DNA of 64,000 bases from Zoroaster sp. YZ-2022. Taxonomy: Eukaryota; Echinodermata; Asteroidea; Forcipulatida; Zoroasteridae. A program made the translations under genes and the position numbers. Positions 1 to 39,766 of this stretch are shown here, in pieces; within the stretch, counting starts at the first letter, position 1; every line of letters begins with the position of its first letter. The notes beneath the pieces are model-generated. The model was not told where the DNA came from and searched no databases. It saw only the letters and a program-made list of their open reading frames with translations. Location: the NCBI GenBank assembly GCA_029582265.1, contig CM055816.1:4060698-4124697 (forward strand). The letters run 5' to 3'.

Positions 1-69
1 TCAACGATCGAGGGGCGAGGCTCACATACCCACGTGTGCCGTTGCTAGGTAGCTACTATCCTGTTTGTA

Positions 70-395
70 ATTGTGACATAATTCCAAAATAAACCACGCC
101 CACTTCACATGTGCTGGCTCCAATGATCATCAGAAGCCCATTAGAAATGCATTGACCACGCTTTTCTTCAAAGATTTACGTAAGAGATTAAAAAGTTTGG
201 GACTTGTCTTTAATGTATGTGTTGTAAAGACCCAGAATCTTATTAACAAAGTCAATTTCTGCCTCAAGAATCGCTTTTGAACGTTAAAATCAAGGAATTT
301 TTACTTTAAATTACACACAACGGTATGCCAGCTTTGGAACCGGAAGTAGCGAAAAGAATACGCGTACAACCAATGCGCGTGCGTATTAGGTATTG
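70..395 (+). repeat. Dispersed repeat, copy 1 of 2
   Basis: This stretch matches the reverse complement of 37935-38265 with scattered differences over about 300 bp, including a shared GC-rich end (cgaaaagaatacgcgtac) and a shared core around tgatcatcagaagccc. The minus strand reads through part of it as an interrupted open frame, but I recognise no domain. Two copies in opposite orientations with no tandem context point to a mobile element of unknown class. Confidence 0.6.
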
Positions 396-621
396 GCTTA
401 TGGGATAGTGGGCGGGGCTTAATGGATTGATCTATGTCGTATACAGTGACTTTAATTAACAAGTTTCATATCATAGGAACATACTCACAAATTCGAACTC
501 CAATGAGGGCTACTCCATTGGTAACTTGAAAAAATGAAAATATAGTGGACATTCCACACTGGAATGGTCATTATTAAATGAATTATTCAAACAAATAAAA
601 TTTTTACATGAATATTCATAC

Positions 622-26765
<26,144 letters not shown>

Positions 26766-27764
26766 AGTTTAATACTCAAATCTATCACTTTTTGGTTAGG
26801 AACATCCGTGATTCTATCATGCAAATAGCTGATGTGAAGATACCGTATGTAACGTGTATACGCAGTAAGTAGGATGTCTTAATAATGCTCCAACGTCTTC
26901 GTTGAAGTGAAGATGTAGCTCACGTCCTACCTCTAGGGACTTAACTGAAGCAACTAACCTCCTCTTCGCCTGTCCGATCCGATGTTTCCATGGCGACAGA
27001 TCAAAGTCAAGATAGCCAGTTGCATAGGAGCTCTGGTGTTAAGCATTCCAAATCACACACAAGCATCGTCATCGAATGCGTTTCTGAGTATTGTCATGAC
27101 AACCAATCAGATCGCTTGTCAGAGGATTATTCTTGCCTCTAAGGGAGAGAACCGTGTACAATATTACTCAAAATGTACGGGGATGAAACCATGAAATATA
27201 ATGTAAGACTTCACTGGAGAAATAATTACCTTATTATTTATTTAATGAGAATATAAAGCAGTGTATATACACTCATACTTTCTATCAATCAAAATAAATA
27301 TTTTATAGAAACTACTCTGTGAAATTAAATCAAAATAAATATTTTATAGAAACTACTTCTGTGAAATTATATCAAAATAAATATTTTATAGAAATTTGCA
27401 GCTTATTATGTTTTGTCATTAACAACATTTCAAATTTGTAATACATTGCACAATTCGTCAAATAATTCAGCATTTTAGACGGAATAATTTGTCAGGCTTT
27501 GGAAACCATCACCAACTTCAAATCAAGTAAGGTTTTAGATTATAATTCAGTAATTTTATAATGGGGTAATAACTAAAATGTTTACACTCTCTATCAACTG
27601 ATAGAGAGTATATACTTCTTAGATTGGCTGTCTTAAAACCATTATGAATTTTCAAGTGAGGTCAGTACACGTTTGGTAAAAATGTCTGTAAATGCATCCA
27701 TATTTATAATAATCAGGATATATATGTATACAAACCAATCGCAATGTGTCTTTATACTAGAAAA

Positions 27765-28100
27765 GGATTACAATGCATTCAGATTATTCGTATTCATTCT
27801 AACGTTAAACTCTGTCTACAAGGGATTACAATGCATTCAGATTATTCGTATTCATTCTAACGTTAAACTCTGTCTACAAGGGATTACAATGCACTCAGAT
27901 TATTCGTATTCTAACGTTAAACTCTGTCTACAAGGGATTACAATGCATTCAGATTGTTCGCATTCATTCTAACGTTAAACTCTGTCTACAAGGGATTACA
28001 ATGCACTCAGATTATTCGTATTCATTCTAACGTTAAACTCTGTCTACAAGGGATTACAATGCATTCAGATTGTTCGTATTCATTCTAGCGTTAAACTCTG
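27765..28100. repeat. 58-bp minisatellite
   Basis: Six units of about 58 bp with caagggattacaatgcattc, agattattcgtattc and taacgttaaactctg. One unit lacks 6 bases. A related phrase, atgcattcaaattgttcat, and the following cagatgacagaaat occur at 63925-63975, so the unit derives from a dispersed element. Confidence 0.85.
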
Positions 28101-29520
28101 TTTTCGGATGACAGAAATTCATTTCAGAAATTATTTCACTAATTTTACTAATCGTTTTGGAACTTATTTCCCTAATTTAAACAAAATGATAGCACCTTAG
28201 AAATAAATATTTCAAGGGATATTTGATACTATCATCAAGTATGTTTGATATATAATTGTGATCATTTATATTTATTAAGATTACTAACAGTGAATAGTGG
28301 CTTTACGTTTCCTCAACTTGTGATGTGTTTTCAAGACGCGAACTTTAAGACAATTTTACTATTTGTATTGCCTTTATGAACTTATTTGTTATGTAATCAC
28401 CTTTTTATATTTGTTCACCACTTTATATTATTTTTAAGGACAACATAACATCAACATAAGGAGCAGTAATGTAGGTATATTTTATTTCTTCTAAATTCAA
28501 GTATTAATCACTCATAAATCCCATCATTGCTTAGATGCCCGTATTTTATGACTCAAGCAGTACGGTAGTTTAATATGTTTTGTAAATTATGTGATGTAAC
28601 TTTTTAATGTCATTTATGTAATCCAAGTTTATGTAATCCAAAAGATGTCTACATTAATACATTAAGAGTAATGTAGGCAAATTATCTATCTAGTGAAGTA
28701 TTAATCACTCATAAATCTCATAGTGACGTCATTGCTTAGATGCCTCTATTTATGACTTGTGCAATAATTTAGTAGGCCTATGTTTTGTAAATAATATGTG
28801 ATATTATTTATGTAAATGCGAACCAAATTCAGCCCTGTGGCTGCAATTTCACTTTCCAATAACAACAAATCTAATTTAGGAATTGTATGATGCTGAGATA
28901 CGAACCGTGTATTGGCCAGGAGGTTTTGATTTGCCATGACAACCAGGGAGGAAACGCTACAAGTCATCAGTCAGAGAAGAAGACAAGAAGCCCATCAGAG
29001 GTTCGTTCCTCATTAAGATGAAACTGCGTCAGCATGGAAACAATATATCCATCTCAAAGGAAACCCAAATAGTTTTAGAAGAGCTATATTACCCCCTGCC
29101 GGTAGTTAAGACTTGTTGTGTTGTTGTATCACGTACATGTATATAATGAACCATCTATGCTGTCTGTGTGTGTCCACCTCAAGAAAAATAATTGTCTAGG
29201 ATGGATTTTTGCCTCAAAATTGGTTGATTTGTATCCCTCATTGTTTCTCAATTAGTGAATATATTTATCTAGAAAACAAAGACATATAAAACAACTTAAA
29301 CTGTAATCATTCTGTTCTATTCACGTCAAAAAAGACAACGATTAATTTCTCACTCTTTTCTTTTTATCTTAAATTACAGTTTTTCAAAAAATGGCAGTTT
29401 GCTGAAACGACAGGAGTTAACAATAAGGCTGACTAAAGACTAAAGTATTTTTTTTAAAGGACCAAAAGGGATATTTAAAAAGTACCTGCATAAAACACGA
29501 TATATATAAATGCAACAATA
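28100..29520. other. Intergenic, no gene seen
   Basis: AT-rich. A diverged local duplication (agtattaatcactcataaat) occurs at 28500 and 28697. No RNA or conserved frame. Confidence 0.45.
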
Positions 29521-29531
29521 CATAGATATAT

Positions 29532-29563
29532 CATAGAGAAAGGATCTGTGTCCTTTCTCTATG
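29532..29563. mobile_element. 32-bp palindromic nano-element, copy N3
   Basis: Starts catagagaaagga and ends tcctttctctatg: 13-bp perfect arms with a 6-base loop. An exact 7-bp duplication, gatatat, lies at 29525-29531 and 29564-29570. Same ends (CATRGAG) and same duplication length as N1 and N2. Confidence 0.75.
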
Positions 29564-30692
29564 GATATATATCCTCCTTACCATATTCACAATGCTGCTA
29601 TAACATAAATTAAAAAGAAATATTCATTTCATTTTAAAAAATATAGTTAACGATTTGTGAACATGAAATATCGCTCCTCAAACATGTGAAAAATATCACA
29701 TAATGAAAACTTCATATAATGTTGACCGATTCGTAAAAGATATAAAATAGAATTTCAGTAGACCTAGGGTGTATGAATGGCAATTCATAAACAAGCCTTT
29801 TGTTTTATAAGGAATTCTTAGGATGGGGTTCCCTAGACACAGGCCTTTGGTGGTGCCTCATCCCCCTAAACCTCACCCCACCCCCAAGTTACACCACTGC
29901 GCCCACCTTTCAATCAAACAAAAATTCGACGACGCTACCTACGTAACAAAGCCACTAGAAACTAATTAAGTTATCATCTCTTGTGAATGATTGAGTGGCA
30001 TTGACAATCCAAATTGTGAGGCCACCTGACTCTAGATTCAAGTAATAATTGGATTTGAAGCAGAACCGTTTTAGGTCTGTCGTGCGTGTGTTCGCGCGGA
30101 CCTTTGATGGCGAAACAGCTAACTCGCAAAATGACGTTCTGAGAAAATGAGTTCAAAGGTCAAATATTCACACACACAAAGATTATTCACGCATTAATTG
30201 TGAATAAATACACATATCACACCATCATAAGTATCATCGCGCCGTATACGTCCATTGGTGGATGTAGCCGGTCATCCAATATTTAGCTTTCATTGTCCAT
30301 ATACACTGTGTTTGCACTGGATCTTACAAGGAGCTAAATCAAAGTAAGATAATATCTTGCAAGGGCGATTGTGCCGTCGATCGCCTTCAGATCGCCCGTT
30401 CTGCTGCCTGTATTGACAGGTCGTAACGCACGCACAGGTCGTTATCTCAGATTCTCTTTAACCGTGGGCATAGAGCATGCGTATATCCTCCACCTTCCAT
30501 TGTCTTCCCAAGTTATACGATCACCAAGTATATTGCTTACCACTTAATTCACTTGTTAACAAACGGCAGTGAAATAGCATTTTACACTGACCGTTGATAT
30601 TCCTTTAATCGCCCTTACTAAATCTGATCTTTCTTTGATCCACTATAATGTAATTCAATTCAATCTTACCTTTCGTCTTATTGTTCTTCCAC

Positions 30693-30985
30693 CATGGAGT
30701 GCCATGGCCGAACGGTGTAGTGCATCGGACTTGTGTTCTGATGGCTGAGTCGTCAGAATGTGGGTTCGAATCCCGATCCCGACCACGACCACGACCGTGG
30801 TGCTTGTGTCCTCCAGCAAGACACTTTACCATAACTGCTTCTCTCCACCCAGGAGTAAATGAGTTGGTTGTTGTGTTTGATTAGCCTATATGCACCGAAA
30901 TGGCAGCAATTGAGCTGTATACTCCCTAGGGAGCTGAGATGGTTTCAGGAATGATTTATGCGCCTGATTAGCAGGGGTAATTGTG
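30693..30985 (+). mobile_element. tRNA-derived SINE
   Basis: tRNA-like head with box A-like tggccgaacggtgtagtgc and box B gggttcgaatccc, then gtgtcctccagcaagacact, accataactgcttctctcc and the body mark ggagctgagatggtttcagg. It is truncated before the usual ATT tail. Same family as 39237 and 43748. Confidence 0.8.
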
Positions 30986-31579
30986 TACAGCGCTGTGATA
31001 CCTCGTATAAGATCGCTTTAAAAATACCTTTATTATTATGCAAAGCTTCAAATTCTTCGTCTGGGCATATATTTAGTTTAATTTCTTTATTCTATGTCAC
31101 CTTCAGGCTTTACATTCTACGTTTTAATTCTACGTTTTAATTCTACGTTTTAATTCTACGTTGTGCCTTATTTTTGTACTCAATGATACTCAAGCACAAA
31201 AGGCCTCCTCTAATAGAAGAATGTTAAGATTGGATGAGTCTCAGCTGTGTGTGTAATTAAAGCAATTGTGTAAATGTGTGTTGTCATGGTGTGGTTCGGC
31301 ACACCAATATGTATGCACAATGATTAAAGGGACAGTATCGTCACGATCAGAGCAGACTTTCAACAGGGCATTGAATCGGTGTCGTAGTTTAAGATGAACA
31401 CGATTTGATTTGATTTGAATTTATTCGGATAAAAAGATGATAAAAGTACAAGACACATTACAAAAATACAATAAAAAACATACCATATTTATCCAAGGAT
31501 AACCCAAAAAGCCAATAAAATAGGCTTATTTCCATTGGGGTCCTTACATCGAAACATCAAAAAATACAAATACAAATTA

Positions 31580-32179
31580 CTAATTTGAAAGACAAGGATA
31601 GTTCAAGATCCCTCCACACCCCAAAGAAGGAACAAAGTATGCTTCCCTGAATTTAGCTTGTGTAGAGAGATGACATTTAACAAGTCGTTTAAAAGTAGAC
31701 AAATTGGTGGAACTCTTGACATTAGAAGGTAAATTATTCCATTCTTTGATAGCTGTAACATAAAATGTATTGTTTACTAAACTAGATGAAACTGGAACCT
31801 TAAAATTTAGATTACAGGTCCTTGTATTGTGATGGTGACAATCAGAGACTTTGATAAATTTGTCACGGAGATAATCAGGAGTTACATTGCAAGTTATTCT
31901 AAACACATGGTTTAATTTCAGTTGAGTGACCCTGTCCTTAACATTTAAAAAACCCAAACTGTCAAGTTCTTTTTGCCCAATGTGTGCCCTAGGGCCTTTA
32001 TCCAAGATGAACCTAACCATTTTGTTTTGCATAATTTGAAGTTTATTTTTAAAATGAGCAGAGAGTGTAGAAAACCAGAAGGAGCATGAATAGTCAAAGT
32101 GACATTGAATCAAAGCCGAACATAAAGTTTTACGGGATTTTGTATTAAGAAAGAGAGCCTGTCTATAAAGGAATTTCAA
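31580..32179 (-). pseudogene. LINE ORF2 C-terminal region
   Basis: 199 codons in the domain downstream of the RT: RQALFLNTKSRKTLCSALIQ, HFDYSCSFWF, LQIMQNKMVRFIL and, near the end, AIKEWNNLP with SFKRLVK-like TFKRLVK. These phrases recur in CR1/L2 elements. The region is out of frame with the RT segment at 32259-32576. Confidence 0.85.
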
Positions 32180-32258
32180 CCTATCCCCTGTTTTCTTAAT
32201 AATTGAATTAGCAATAAATTCACCTGATAAATGTTGGTCAAGTGTAACCCTAGATATT

Positions 32259-33031
32259 TCACTGAAGTAGCTGATTTAATTTGTTTACCCCACATATGAC
32301 TGTAAAGTCACTGACCTTCTTGGTTTTTCTTTTAGAACCAAAAAGAATTGAAACGGTTTTGCCCAAGTGTAATGACAATTTATTGTCAATGAGCCATTGT
32401 CTACACGATTCCAATTCTGTGCTAAGTATGTTAGCTACAGCTGCAGGATCTTTGTCAGAGACCAAGAGAGCACTATCATCAGCGTAAATAAGTAATTTGC
32501 ACTTAACACTACTGGGCATATCGTTTATGTAACACAAAAATAATAAAGGCCCCAGTATGCTCCTTGGGGACACCACATGTCAGATTCAAACATTTGGACT
32601 GGGCTTTGTTAACATTGACAAATTGTTGTCTGTTATGAAGATACGATTTAAACCATTCTATAGAACCAATGCCCATGGCCTGCAGTTTCTTACATAAAAT
32701 AACATGATCAACAGTATCAAATGCTTTTGGAGATCGATCATAACCATTCCTGTGTAATTACCCAAAGACATTTGGAAACGAATATGATCAGTTAGCTGTA
32801 TAAGACAGGTGTCAGTGGAAAATGTTTTTCTAAACCCTGATTGGAAATTAAACAAAATATTATTTTTGTAAGATATTCTTCAACCTGAATATGGACAGCC
32901 TTTTCAAGCAATTTGGAAATTACACAGAGGATGCTTATTGGTCTATAGTTGTTAACGTCGGTTCTACTGTCTCTTTTAAACAACGGCTGAACCCTTGCAA
33001 TTTTAAAATCATCAGGAATAGTATTGGACAA
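32259..33031 (-). pseudogene. LINE reverse transcriptase, frameshifted
   Basis: RT motifs appear in three frames. 33031-32792 has FKIARVQPLFKRDSRTDVNN then YRPISIL and SKLLEKAVH. 32855-32658 has NFQSGFRK and MVMIDLQK (motif A, Asp present). 32576-32259 has ILGPLLFLCYINDMP and LLIYADDSALLVS with the catalytic YADD. At least two shifts separate them, so no functional enzyme is encoded. Confidence 0.88.
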
Positions 33032-33144
33032 AATAGAAAGATTTATTATATGAGCAATTGGTTTTTTCAGTTCACTGGCCCCGTCCTCAAAAAATCTGGC
33101 AGGGATGTTGTCGGGACCAGTACTTTTACTAATATTAAGAGTCT

Positions 33145-33543
33145 TCAGTTCATTAAAGACAAAATCATCTTTAACTGAAGATAATTTAAAGCTATTGGGG
33201 ATGACCCTTTATTGATGTAATAGTCTTTGAAGACCTTAGAGTCTGTGCTAAATTTATTAGTACTAGTGGGGAGTTTACTAGCCAATTTAGAAGCGACAGT
33301 AGTAAAAAAGCTGTTGAAATGGTCAGCAACTTTTGATGAATTAAAACATAAATCATCATCAATGTTAAGAATGACTCTGGACTGAGCACCGGATGTGTAG
33401 CAATATCCAAGAGATTTTAATTGCTGCCATAGTTTTTTTGGTTGATTTTTGTTTTCATCAATTTTATTGCTGAAATAGTCAGCTTTAGCCCGCCTAATGT
33501 CCCTTTGAACCTGATTTCTAATCTTACAAAAACTACGGTGCAA
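33145..33543 (-). pseudogene. LINE ORF2 pre-RT region
   Basis: 132 codons with RAKADYFSNKIDENKNQPKK and LWQQLKSLG, plus VADHFNSFFTTVASKL. These match the stretch between endonuclease and RT in CR1/L2 elements. The 5' end is cut at the LINE-MITE junction near 33593. Confidence 0.8.
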
Positions 33544-33879
33544 TTCGGTATCAGCAGTATTTTTTTTAAATCTATACAGAAGATTGTCCCGATGTCTGAC
33601 TGAAAATTACTGGCTCATTTCTGCAGCAGCAATGATAATATGACTTTATCATGTGGGTATTATTTTCAGTCACTGAGTTAATTTAAAACTAGCACTCCAA
33701 TTCCATGCCCTGTTGATTGTGACGATATTGCCCCTTTAAACAATGGAGCATATTGACGTTACCTCTCAATTTACCCATAAGGATTACACAGTTTAACATA
33801 AGTACAGGATGGATAATTAAACAATGTAAACCTCTCTTAGCTGATGATGATGGAATCAATCTTCCTTATAAATATTTTT

Positions 33880-34150
33880 TTTATAAATAGAGAATTAGCT
33901 GCTGCAAACTGCTTACCAACCTAAAAGACCTGTAGAAAAAAATAATGCAAAATAGTAGTTATTGGCCTTACGTTTCAAACCTAGCAGGTTCTTTCTCAAA
34001 GGCAAAATGAGTAAATAGAGAATTGGCTGTTGCAAACTGCTTACCAACCTAAAGGACCTGTAGTATAAATAGAGAATTAGCTGATTGCAAACTGCTTACC
34101 AAACCTAAAGGACCTGTAGTATAAATGCAAAATAGTAGTTATTGGCCTAC
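33880..34150. repeat. Short tandem duplication, about 3 copies
   Basis: Repeats of tagagaattagctg, tgcaaactgcttaccaacct and aaaggacctgtag. Inverse copies of the same phrases occur at 23035-23110, so this is a dispersed element that has partly duplicated in place. Confidence 0.7.
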
Positions 34151-34153
34151 GTT

Positions 34154-34192
34154 TAAAGTCTGCTCTGATCATGACATTACTGTCCCTTTAAT
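34154..34192. mobile_element. TTAAAGGGACA MITE end fragment
   Basis: Only the terminal 39 bp remain (agtctgctctgatcatgac to ctgtccctttaa), directly beyond the repeat at 33880-34150. Confidence 0.65.
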
Positions 34193-35579
34193 AGATAGCA
34201 ACATTACCGAGATTATCGTCAGGGTTATAACCGCACAGTGGAGGCATCTGTAGATTACGGAGGGGCGCAAATTGTCTCACACGATGTTCGTCCCCACCCC
34301 CACTTGCAAACGGCAGCCATTTCAATTCAATAGTGATCAGGATTTCAACAAAACAAGACACAACAATTGCAAGAATAAGAACAACCCATTACAAAGATAA
34401 AAAGACCAAAAACCCGAAGTGTAACGTTGCAAATTAAAAATTCTATAAAACAAATAATAACGGCGACTGAGTGACCTTATTCCATTATTTTAAAAATAAA
34501 TTTTCTTTTTTTTTGCGTTTTTTGTAATTGTGAGGCAGATATCCTTCAGTCTTTGACAAGACTAGGAATAACTCAGTTATTTTGTTTTATTGTCAGGGCC
34601 ATGGTTGAGCGCATCCTTTGAAGGTGTTTACATTGATCGACCAAAGAAATGTAGGCTCAATGACATCCAATGAATTTGGACACAGCTATTTCAGTGTTTT
34701 TTCTTCGAGTTTCCATGAAGAGGTTTTATCACATCTTAATTTGGGAGCTGTAAGCTCTACAGCCTAGATAATAAATGCTAGTATCGACATTAAAGAAGAT
34801 TATCAGGATGGTACAATAATTGATTAATAATTACAAAATAAAATATTTATTATCGACCAATCATCCTTTAAACAAAATTATATTTTAAGTGAACAAATAT
34901 TTTTTATTAAAAGCGCCTGTGTTGTAAATGACCAAACTGGTTTTAGAGTGCACATAATAATCAGTGATGTTGATGTCAACATCCTGTTAAAATATTTATA
35001 ACACAATACGATTTTAGGTCAACGTGCAAATATTTGCCTCTTCCCTTTCAGATAAACTGGGTCCGCCCTAATTTCATGCATTCAAAGCGACATCCTAAAT
35101 GTCCCGTCAAAGACCGTCAAAGACTGTCATTGACGTGAACAAAGGTCACCGTGGTTTGCTTTGCATGCCTGAATATGCTATTATGTAATCCGGCCCTTTA
35201 TGTTATCCAATGTGTGGTATCCTTTCATTCATTTCCCTCTCTGGCATTTTCCAATTCCTGTTTTTGTTTATCATTATCATCTGTCCTCCTTTGTAGTTTC
35301 ACACCCACGTGTCCTTGGAAGACACTACATTAGTTGTTGTAAGCAGGCAGAGAGGTTGAAGCTTTTCATTATTCTGTTGCTAGCCGAGTAGCAAATGCCA
35401 TAGTCAAATGGTCCCCAGTAATTATTCATTCTTAGAACTGACTTGAACAATTATTTATTCGAAAAGGTGCGTTGCATTCAGAAACAAAATGATGAGTATT
35501 TTCAGGGTATTTTTCATTGGAACAGCTATTTTACGTGATGAAGAGGAAACAAATGTTTTAAAATGACACATTTACCAAA

Positions 35580-36091
35580 GAAATTGTCAAGGTGCAATCG
35601 AAGTGGTACGACCATGTGCCGGAAAGGTAGAAGACACGGACCATGTCAAGATTCTCTGGGACATCAACATCCAGACAGATCATGTTATAGAACATAGACG
35701 GCCGGATGTTGTTGTCTTGGATAAGCATGAGATGTGTCATCTTATTGATATAGCTGTGCCGGGTGATAGTAGAGTAGCTTCTAAGGAGAAGGAGAAGGTA
35801 CAGAAATATCAGGATTTAGCGAGAGAACTCCGCAAGCTGTGGCAAATCAAGGTGAAGGTTATTCCCGTGGTAGTGGGAGCACTGGATACAATCCCGAAGG
35901 CGTTGGAGAAACATCTCAAGGAGATAGGAACATCTGTTAGAGTAGAATTACTACAGAAGGCGGCACTCTTAGGGACAGCAAGGATTCTGCGAAAGACACT
36001 CGAGATCTAAGGCTACGGGACGTAGCTTGACTCGAGGTGTAACCGACAGAAAGGAAAACAAGATCTTTCTTTTCATGCTGTGCTAACGCGA
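35580..36091 (+). mobile_element. Retrotransposon 3' end with restriction-like endonuclease
   Basis: A 5'-truncated non-LTR element. The coding end (to 36010) is followed by about 80 bp of 3' UTR and then the (TAA)n tract. The endonuclease type and the TAA junction resemble the R4/Dong group, whose members insert in TAA repeats. Group assignment is inferred, not shown. Confidence 0.7.
35603..36010 (+). pseudogene. Restriction-like endonuclease C-terminal domain
   Basis: 135 codons: VKILWDINIQTDHVIEHRRP then DVVVLDK...CHLIDIAVPGD. The RPD then LIDIAVP spacing fits the PD-(D/E)XK nuclease of R2/R4/NeSL-type retrotransposons, which cut the target site for reverse transcription. YQDLARELRKLW and LLQKAALLGTARILRKTLEI follow up to the stop. 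Upstream, KWYDHVP is in another frame, so a frameshift lies near 35625. The RT itself is absent. Confidence 0.75.
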
Positions 36092-36467
<376 letters not shown>

Positions 36468-36710
36468 TAACTAAAAACAATAACTAAAAACTCCGAAAAT
36501 TGCCGGTAAAAAAAGCGAAACACACTTGTGATACATGTTCAATTTGTATCTCTCTTTATGAAATGTCATGGTTACCAATTACGTAATCAGTTACGTAATC
36601 AACGGAGCAGCTAGCGGGCAGTCGGCGGCATATCCGTCCCTTCGGGAATGACATATTCGCAGACAAAACGAAATGAAAACCAAATCAGTATCAGCTGTGA
36701 AACTCTTCCC

Positions 36711-36998
36711 ACGAGCAAAGTGCACTCCTCTTGACAACCCTGGATGCACTCCTCTTGACAACCCTGGATGCACCCCTCTTGACAACCCTGGATGCACTCC
36801 TCGTGACAACCCTGGATGCACTCCTCTTGACAACCCTGGATGCACTCCTCTTGACAACCCTGAATGCACTCCTCTTGACAACCCTGGATGCACTCCTCTT
36901 GACAACCCTGGATGCACTCCTCTTGACAACCCTGGATCCACTCCTCTTGACAACCCTGGATCCACTCCTCTTGACAACCCTGGATGCACCCCTCGTAA
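36711..36998. repeat. 24-bp minisatellite
   Basis: Twelve units of tgcactcctcttgacaaccc plus tgga. Since 24 is divisible by three and the unit has no stop, several frames stay open for over 100 codons. No start context, splicing or homology supports translation. Confidence 0.92.
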
Positions 36999-36999
36999 G

Positions 37000-37930
37000 G
37001 TACTTTTGCATGCAAAGTTAAAAATGGGTATTCCACGTGTTTTACCAGCAATTTCCGAAATATTTTCTGTCATTGAAACATTGATTATTTCCTTCTAAAA
37101 GGAAAAAAATACTTTGAGATGAGATATTTATATAATCATGTCAGTATGAATTTATGACATGACCTCTAATGTGTCAGTTTTAAAGATTTGTTTTTCTTTC
37201 GTGAAGTAAAATATTAAGAAACAGTTAACAGTAGCGAAAACACATGGGCGCTAGATCTTAGGATGTTAGAAACAAAAATATTTAAAATCTGGAAATAAAT
37301 TTACAATAATGTTTTTCCATCTGTGAGAAATTGTTTAAATTAGTTTTAAAGCAACGCACAGATGGAGCCCCCACAGTAATATACATCCAATATTACATAT
37401 AATCATTTTCTAATTATGACCTTTTGGGGTACCGGCAAATTAAGTAAAAGTCCAGAAGTAAGAAAACGAATCATCTTCCGGAAAACATGCTTAACTAATC
37501 GTCACGTCCATGTATATGCTTACAAATAATAAAGTATGGAATTTATATTCGTTTTTGTTAAATATATTTTTATTTTAGTATTGTTTTTATATCTCAAAGT
37601 GTACCTAAAGCCATGTTGTTTATCATTCTTTGTGTGATTCAATGTTTGTTTACTTTCTAAGTGGTAGCATCAGGAGATAAACTCGACAGTAATTTAGTTT
37701 ACTTTTTTGTAATCCTACAGGGGTGCTACCTTTGTTTCTGTTTCTGTTAATTTAATGTAAATTTGTGTTTATTTGTTTTTTCTACCTGTGAAATCAATAA
37801 ATGAATGAATGAATGAATGAAAATCAAAAACGCCGTAAATAATCGAATAGATAGATCTATAGAATAGATAGCGCACTCACACATACACGTACACACGCAC
37901 ATAATGTCCGTGTGTTTATCCTAGTAATTT
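37000..37930. other. Intergenic, no gene seen
   Basis: AT-rich. A short gaatgaatgaatgaatga tract at 37803 looks like a LINE or SINE tail after the phrase cctgtgaaatcaataaa, which includes a polyadenylation-like AATAAA. No coding sequence found. Confidence 0.45.
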
Positions 37931-37934
37931 TGGT

Positions 37935-38265
37935 AAGTCGATGCGTAATACGCGCGCATTGGTTGTACACGCATTCTTTTCGCTACTTCCGGTTGCAAAT
38001 CTGGCATACCGTTGTGTATATTTTAACCTAAATTCCTTGATTTTAACGTTCAAAAGCGATTCTAGAGGCAGAAATTGACTTGTTATTAAGATTTTGGGTC
38101 TTTACAACACATACGTGTACGTTAAAGGCAAGTCCCAATCTTTCTAATTTCTTGTGTAAATCCTTAAAGAAAAGTGTGATCAATGCATTTCCAATGGGCT
38201 TCTGATGATCGCTGGATTGGAGCCAAGCAGGCGCGAAGTGGGCGTGGTTCATGTTGGAATTACGT
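37935..38265 (-). repeat. Dispersed repeat, copy 2 of 2
   Basis: Inverse copy of 70-395, sharing cgattctagaggcagaaatt, gggtctttacaacacatacg and ttctgatgatcgctgg-type sequence. Unknown family. Confidence 0.6.
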
Positions 38266-39236
38266 CACTCTTACCAACATGATTATGACATAACGCAACC
38301 CTTACTGTTACGTCACAAAGTAAGTTGAGGGATGAACGCGCGCGTACGAATGTTTTCGCATAAGGAAATCAACAAAACAAAACTATTTTAATGATTAATG
38401 CACATTGCATACGGAATTGAAACGGTTCATATAGGGCTAATCAGGTTAAAACGTTAATACCCAGTGCACGGGATGACTGTTTGAAAAGTAGCTGAAATTA
38501 TCTTTTAAAATGTCAGCTGCGACGGCTACAGCACATTCCATCGCAATAAACACAAGAAGAAGGTTGGTTACTCATATTTATCCCGTGTTTTTCTATAGAC
38601 TATATAGGCCTACTGTCATTTCCTTGTCGATTGGAACATTTTCTGTAGAACGGCATAATTTTTTTTTCAAAATGAAGCATTTCTTAAAATAATCCTCAGA
38701 AGCAGTAAGTTTCGGGAACGAAGTTTTGGCGGACGTCAATAATGTCTTATTTATACCTAAATTATGCTTATTTGTTGTACTTTTCTGAAACGGAAATTGT
38801 TTAATGACAATTGCCAAATATGTTTTTGTCAAAGCACTAAAAAATCATATCGTTAGTGGTCTGTATATACCGGGTATCAGATCACAACTTCATTTTTCGC
38901 GGCTTTATGTCAACAACTGATTGAAATTGAGCCGTGATTTTTGACAGAGTTTTAGGCGACGTGAACCCAGGATGGCATCCAAATGTCAGTAATTACTCGA
39001 CGGACTTCACTGAGAAGCAACTAGTTAGTCAGGAGGGTAAGATAGCTCAACTCATACCCGATAATCGTAAGAATAACCCACATCCATCACACCTGGCACA
39101 CTTGAGAAGACTCTCAAACGAGGTGAGTTAAACCCTCACACGATGGGAAAACAAATACTGTTTGATAAATTTGTTCTTGTATCTGTAATGAAAAAACAGA
39201 CATTCCTCGCAAATGAGGTGACTTAAACCCTTTTCA

Positions 39237-39766
<530 letters not shown>

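Larger units (their letters stand above)
31400..33593 (-). mobile_element. CR1/L2-type LINE, 5'-truncated and decayed
   Basis: About 2.2 kb in minus orientation, with a short tandem 3' tail (aaatc repeats at 31401-31420) instead of poly(A), as is usual for CR1/L2 elements. The ORF2 remains are broken by frameshifts. In order on the minus strand: pre-RT region, RT with NNYRPISIL, FQSGFRK and YADD, then the C-terminal region. The apurinic endonuclease part is missing. Confidence 0.85.
31324..33735. mobile_element. TTAAAGGGACA MITE split by a LINE
   Basis: The MITE arms at 31324-31400 (ttaaagggacagtatcgtca) and 33594-33735 (ending gacgatattgcccctttaa) join to one complete element once the LINE between them is removed: ...gatgaacacg then gactgaaaattactgg, as in the intact copy at 10468. 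Confidence 0.85.

Noticed and set aside
27765..28100. Regularly spaced repeats resembling a CRISPR array
   Set aside because: Units are contiguous with no unique spacers, and the genome is eukaryotic. The same reasoning excludes the arrays at 40452, 48905, 51256 and 55190.
36591..37098. Repetitive frames CTPLDNPG / HPGLSRGV that could look like a structural or antifreeze-type protein
   Set aside because: A 24-bp unit without stops keeps several frames open at once. The flanking parts of the frames are not protein-like.
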